Source: an uncultured Ruminococcus sp.
Lineage (GTDB): Bacteria; Bacillota; Clostridia; Oscillospirales; Acutalibacteraceae
Assembly (NCBI GenBank): GCA_902773265.1
Contig: CACYDZ010000242.1
Coordinates: 1 to 5,163, forward strand
Direction of reading: 5' to 3'
DNA length: 5,163 nt
Part shown: positions 4,932-5,163 of the stretch, one piece after another
Layout: every line of letters starts with the position of its first letter
How positions within the stretch are numbered: the stretch's first letter is position 1
The notes under the pieces: model-generated
Seen by the model: the letters and a program-made list of their open reading frames with translations, nothing else
Told to the model about the DNA's origin: nothing
Database searches by the model: none
Translations under genes and position numbers: made by a program

Positions 4932-5163
4932 TTATTTGACAGTTACTGTACAAGTGGCGGTTTTGCCATTGTGGGTGGTAACAGTGATAGTAGCTGTACC
5001 AGTCTTTTTGGCAACGATTTTTCCGCCTGAAGTTACGGTAGCGACGGCAGTTTTACTGCTTGTATAAGTGTAAGTCGTGAAAGCGTTTGAGGGAGTGAGT
5101 GTTTTCTTGAGAGTATAGGTTTCGCCGACTTTGAGTGTCAGTTCCGTTTTATCAAGCGTAACA
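4932..5163 (-). CDS. C-terminal Big_2 (bacterial Ig-like) domain of a probable surface or secreted protein, partial
   Basis: The 3' end of a minus-strand gene whose 5' part lies beyond the right edge; the stop is TAA at 4934-4932. The 76 visible residues form one complete-looking bacterial Ig-like group 2 domain: VTLDKTELTLKVGETYTLK at the start, a central SSKTAVATV strand, GGKIVAKKTGTATITVTT, then TATCTVTVK at the end. This is the classic Big_2 progression of strands and the G-x-A-x-I-T-V signature. Such domains are usually repeated spacers or adhesion modules in large extracellular proteins of Clostridia; whether more copies or a catalytic domain precede is not visible. There is no C-terminal anchor (no LPXTG or hydrophobic tail), so the protein is secreted or anchored elsewhere. 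It is convergent with the ppk1 cluster. Confidence 0.88.
   Translation of the reverse strand, partial: VTLDKTELTLKVGETYTLKKTLTPSNAFTTYTYTSSKTAVATVTSGGKIVAKKTGTATITVTTHNGKTATCTVTVK

Overview
The window is a moderately AT-rich stretch of bacterial chromosome. It looks like it comes from a gut-type Firmicute of the class Clostridia, near Ruminococcus/Oscillospiraceae. This is inferred from strong AGGAGG-type ribosome binding sites, the clostridial type of phosphofructokinase, a small PH-domain protein of a kind I associate with these bacteria, and intergenic DNA packed with short G/C-topped hairpins. No taxonomic marker gene is present, so the placement is inference.

Layout. Positions 1-170 hold part of a dispersed, hairpin-rich repeat. 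It is followed by a tight plus-strand cluster: polyphosphate kinase ppk1 (255-2417), a 6-phosphofructokinase (2410-3495, overlapping the ppk1 stop), and a bacterial PH-domain protein with a His/Asp-rich tail (3517-3984). After a 99-base gap containing a good sigma-A-type promoter (4007-4035) comes a 64-residue single-span membrane protein (4084-4278), closed by a strong intrinsic terminator (4298-4330). From about 4407 to 4868 lie two tandem copies of the same hairpin repeat family. A 14-bp terminator stem (4878-4914) follows, and then the 3' end of a convergent minus-strand gene (4932 to beyond 5163) whose last ~76 residues form one Ig-like Big_2 domain.

How the genes fit together. PPK1 reversibly transfers the gamma phosphate of ATP to polyphosphate, and phosphofructokinase commits hexose phosphate to glycolysis. 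Their 8-base overlap implies co-transcription and probably translational coupling of phosphate/energy storage with glycolytic flux. The PFK has unusual substitutions at the phosphoryl-donor and sugar-phosphate sites, so its donor should not be assumed. The PH-domain protein probably belongs to the same transcript; its role is unknown.

The most notable non-coding signal is the repeat family. Three copies occur in 5 kb. Whole hairpins are gained or lost between copies, one stem shows compensatory base-pair changes, and a 20-bp perfect palindrome recurs with one wobble pair. The repeat also creates spurious open frames, including an in-frame 71-codon false extension of ppk1. I found no CRISPR array, tRNA, rRNA, transposase or recognisable defence system. 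Nothing here is convincingly a new multi-gene system.
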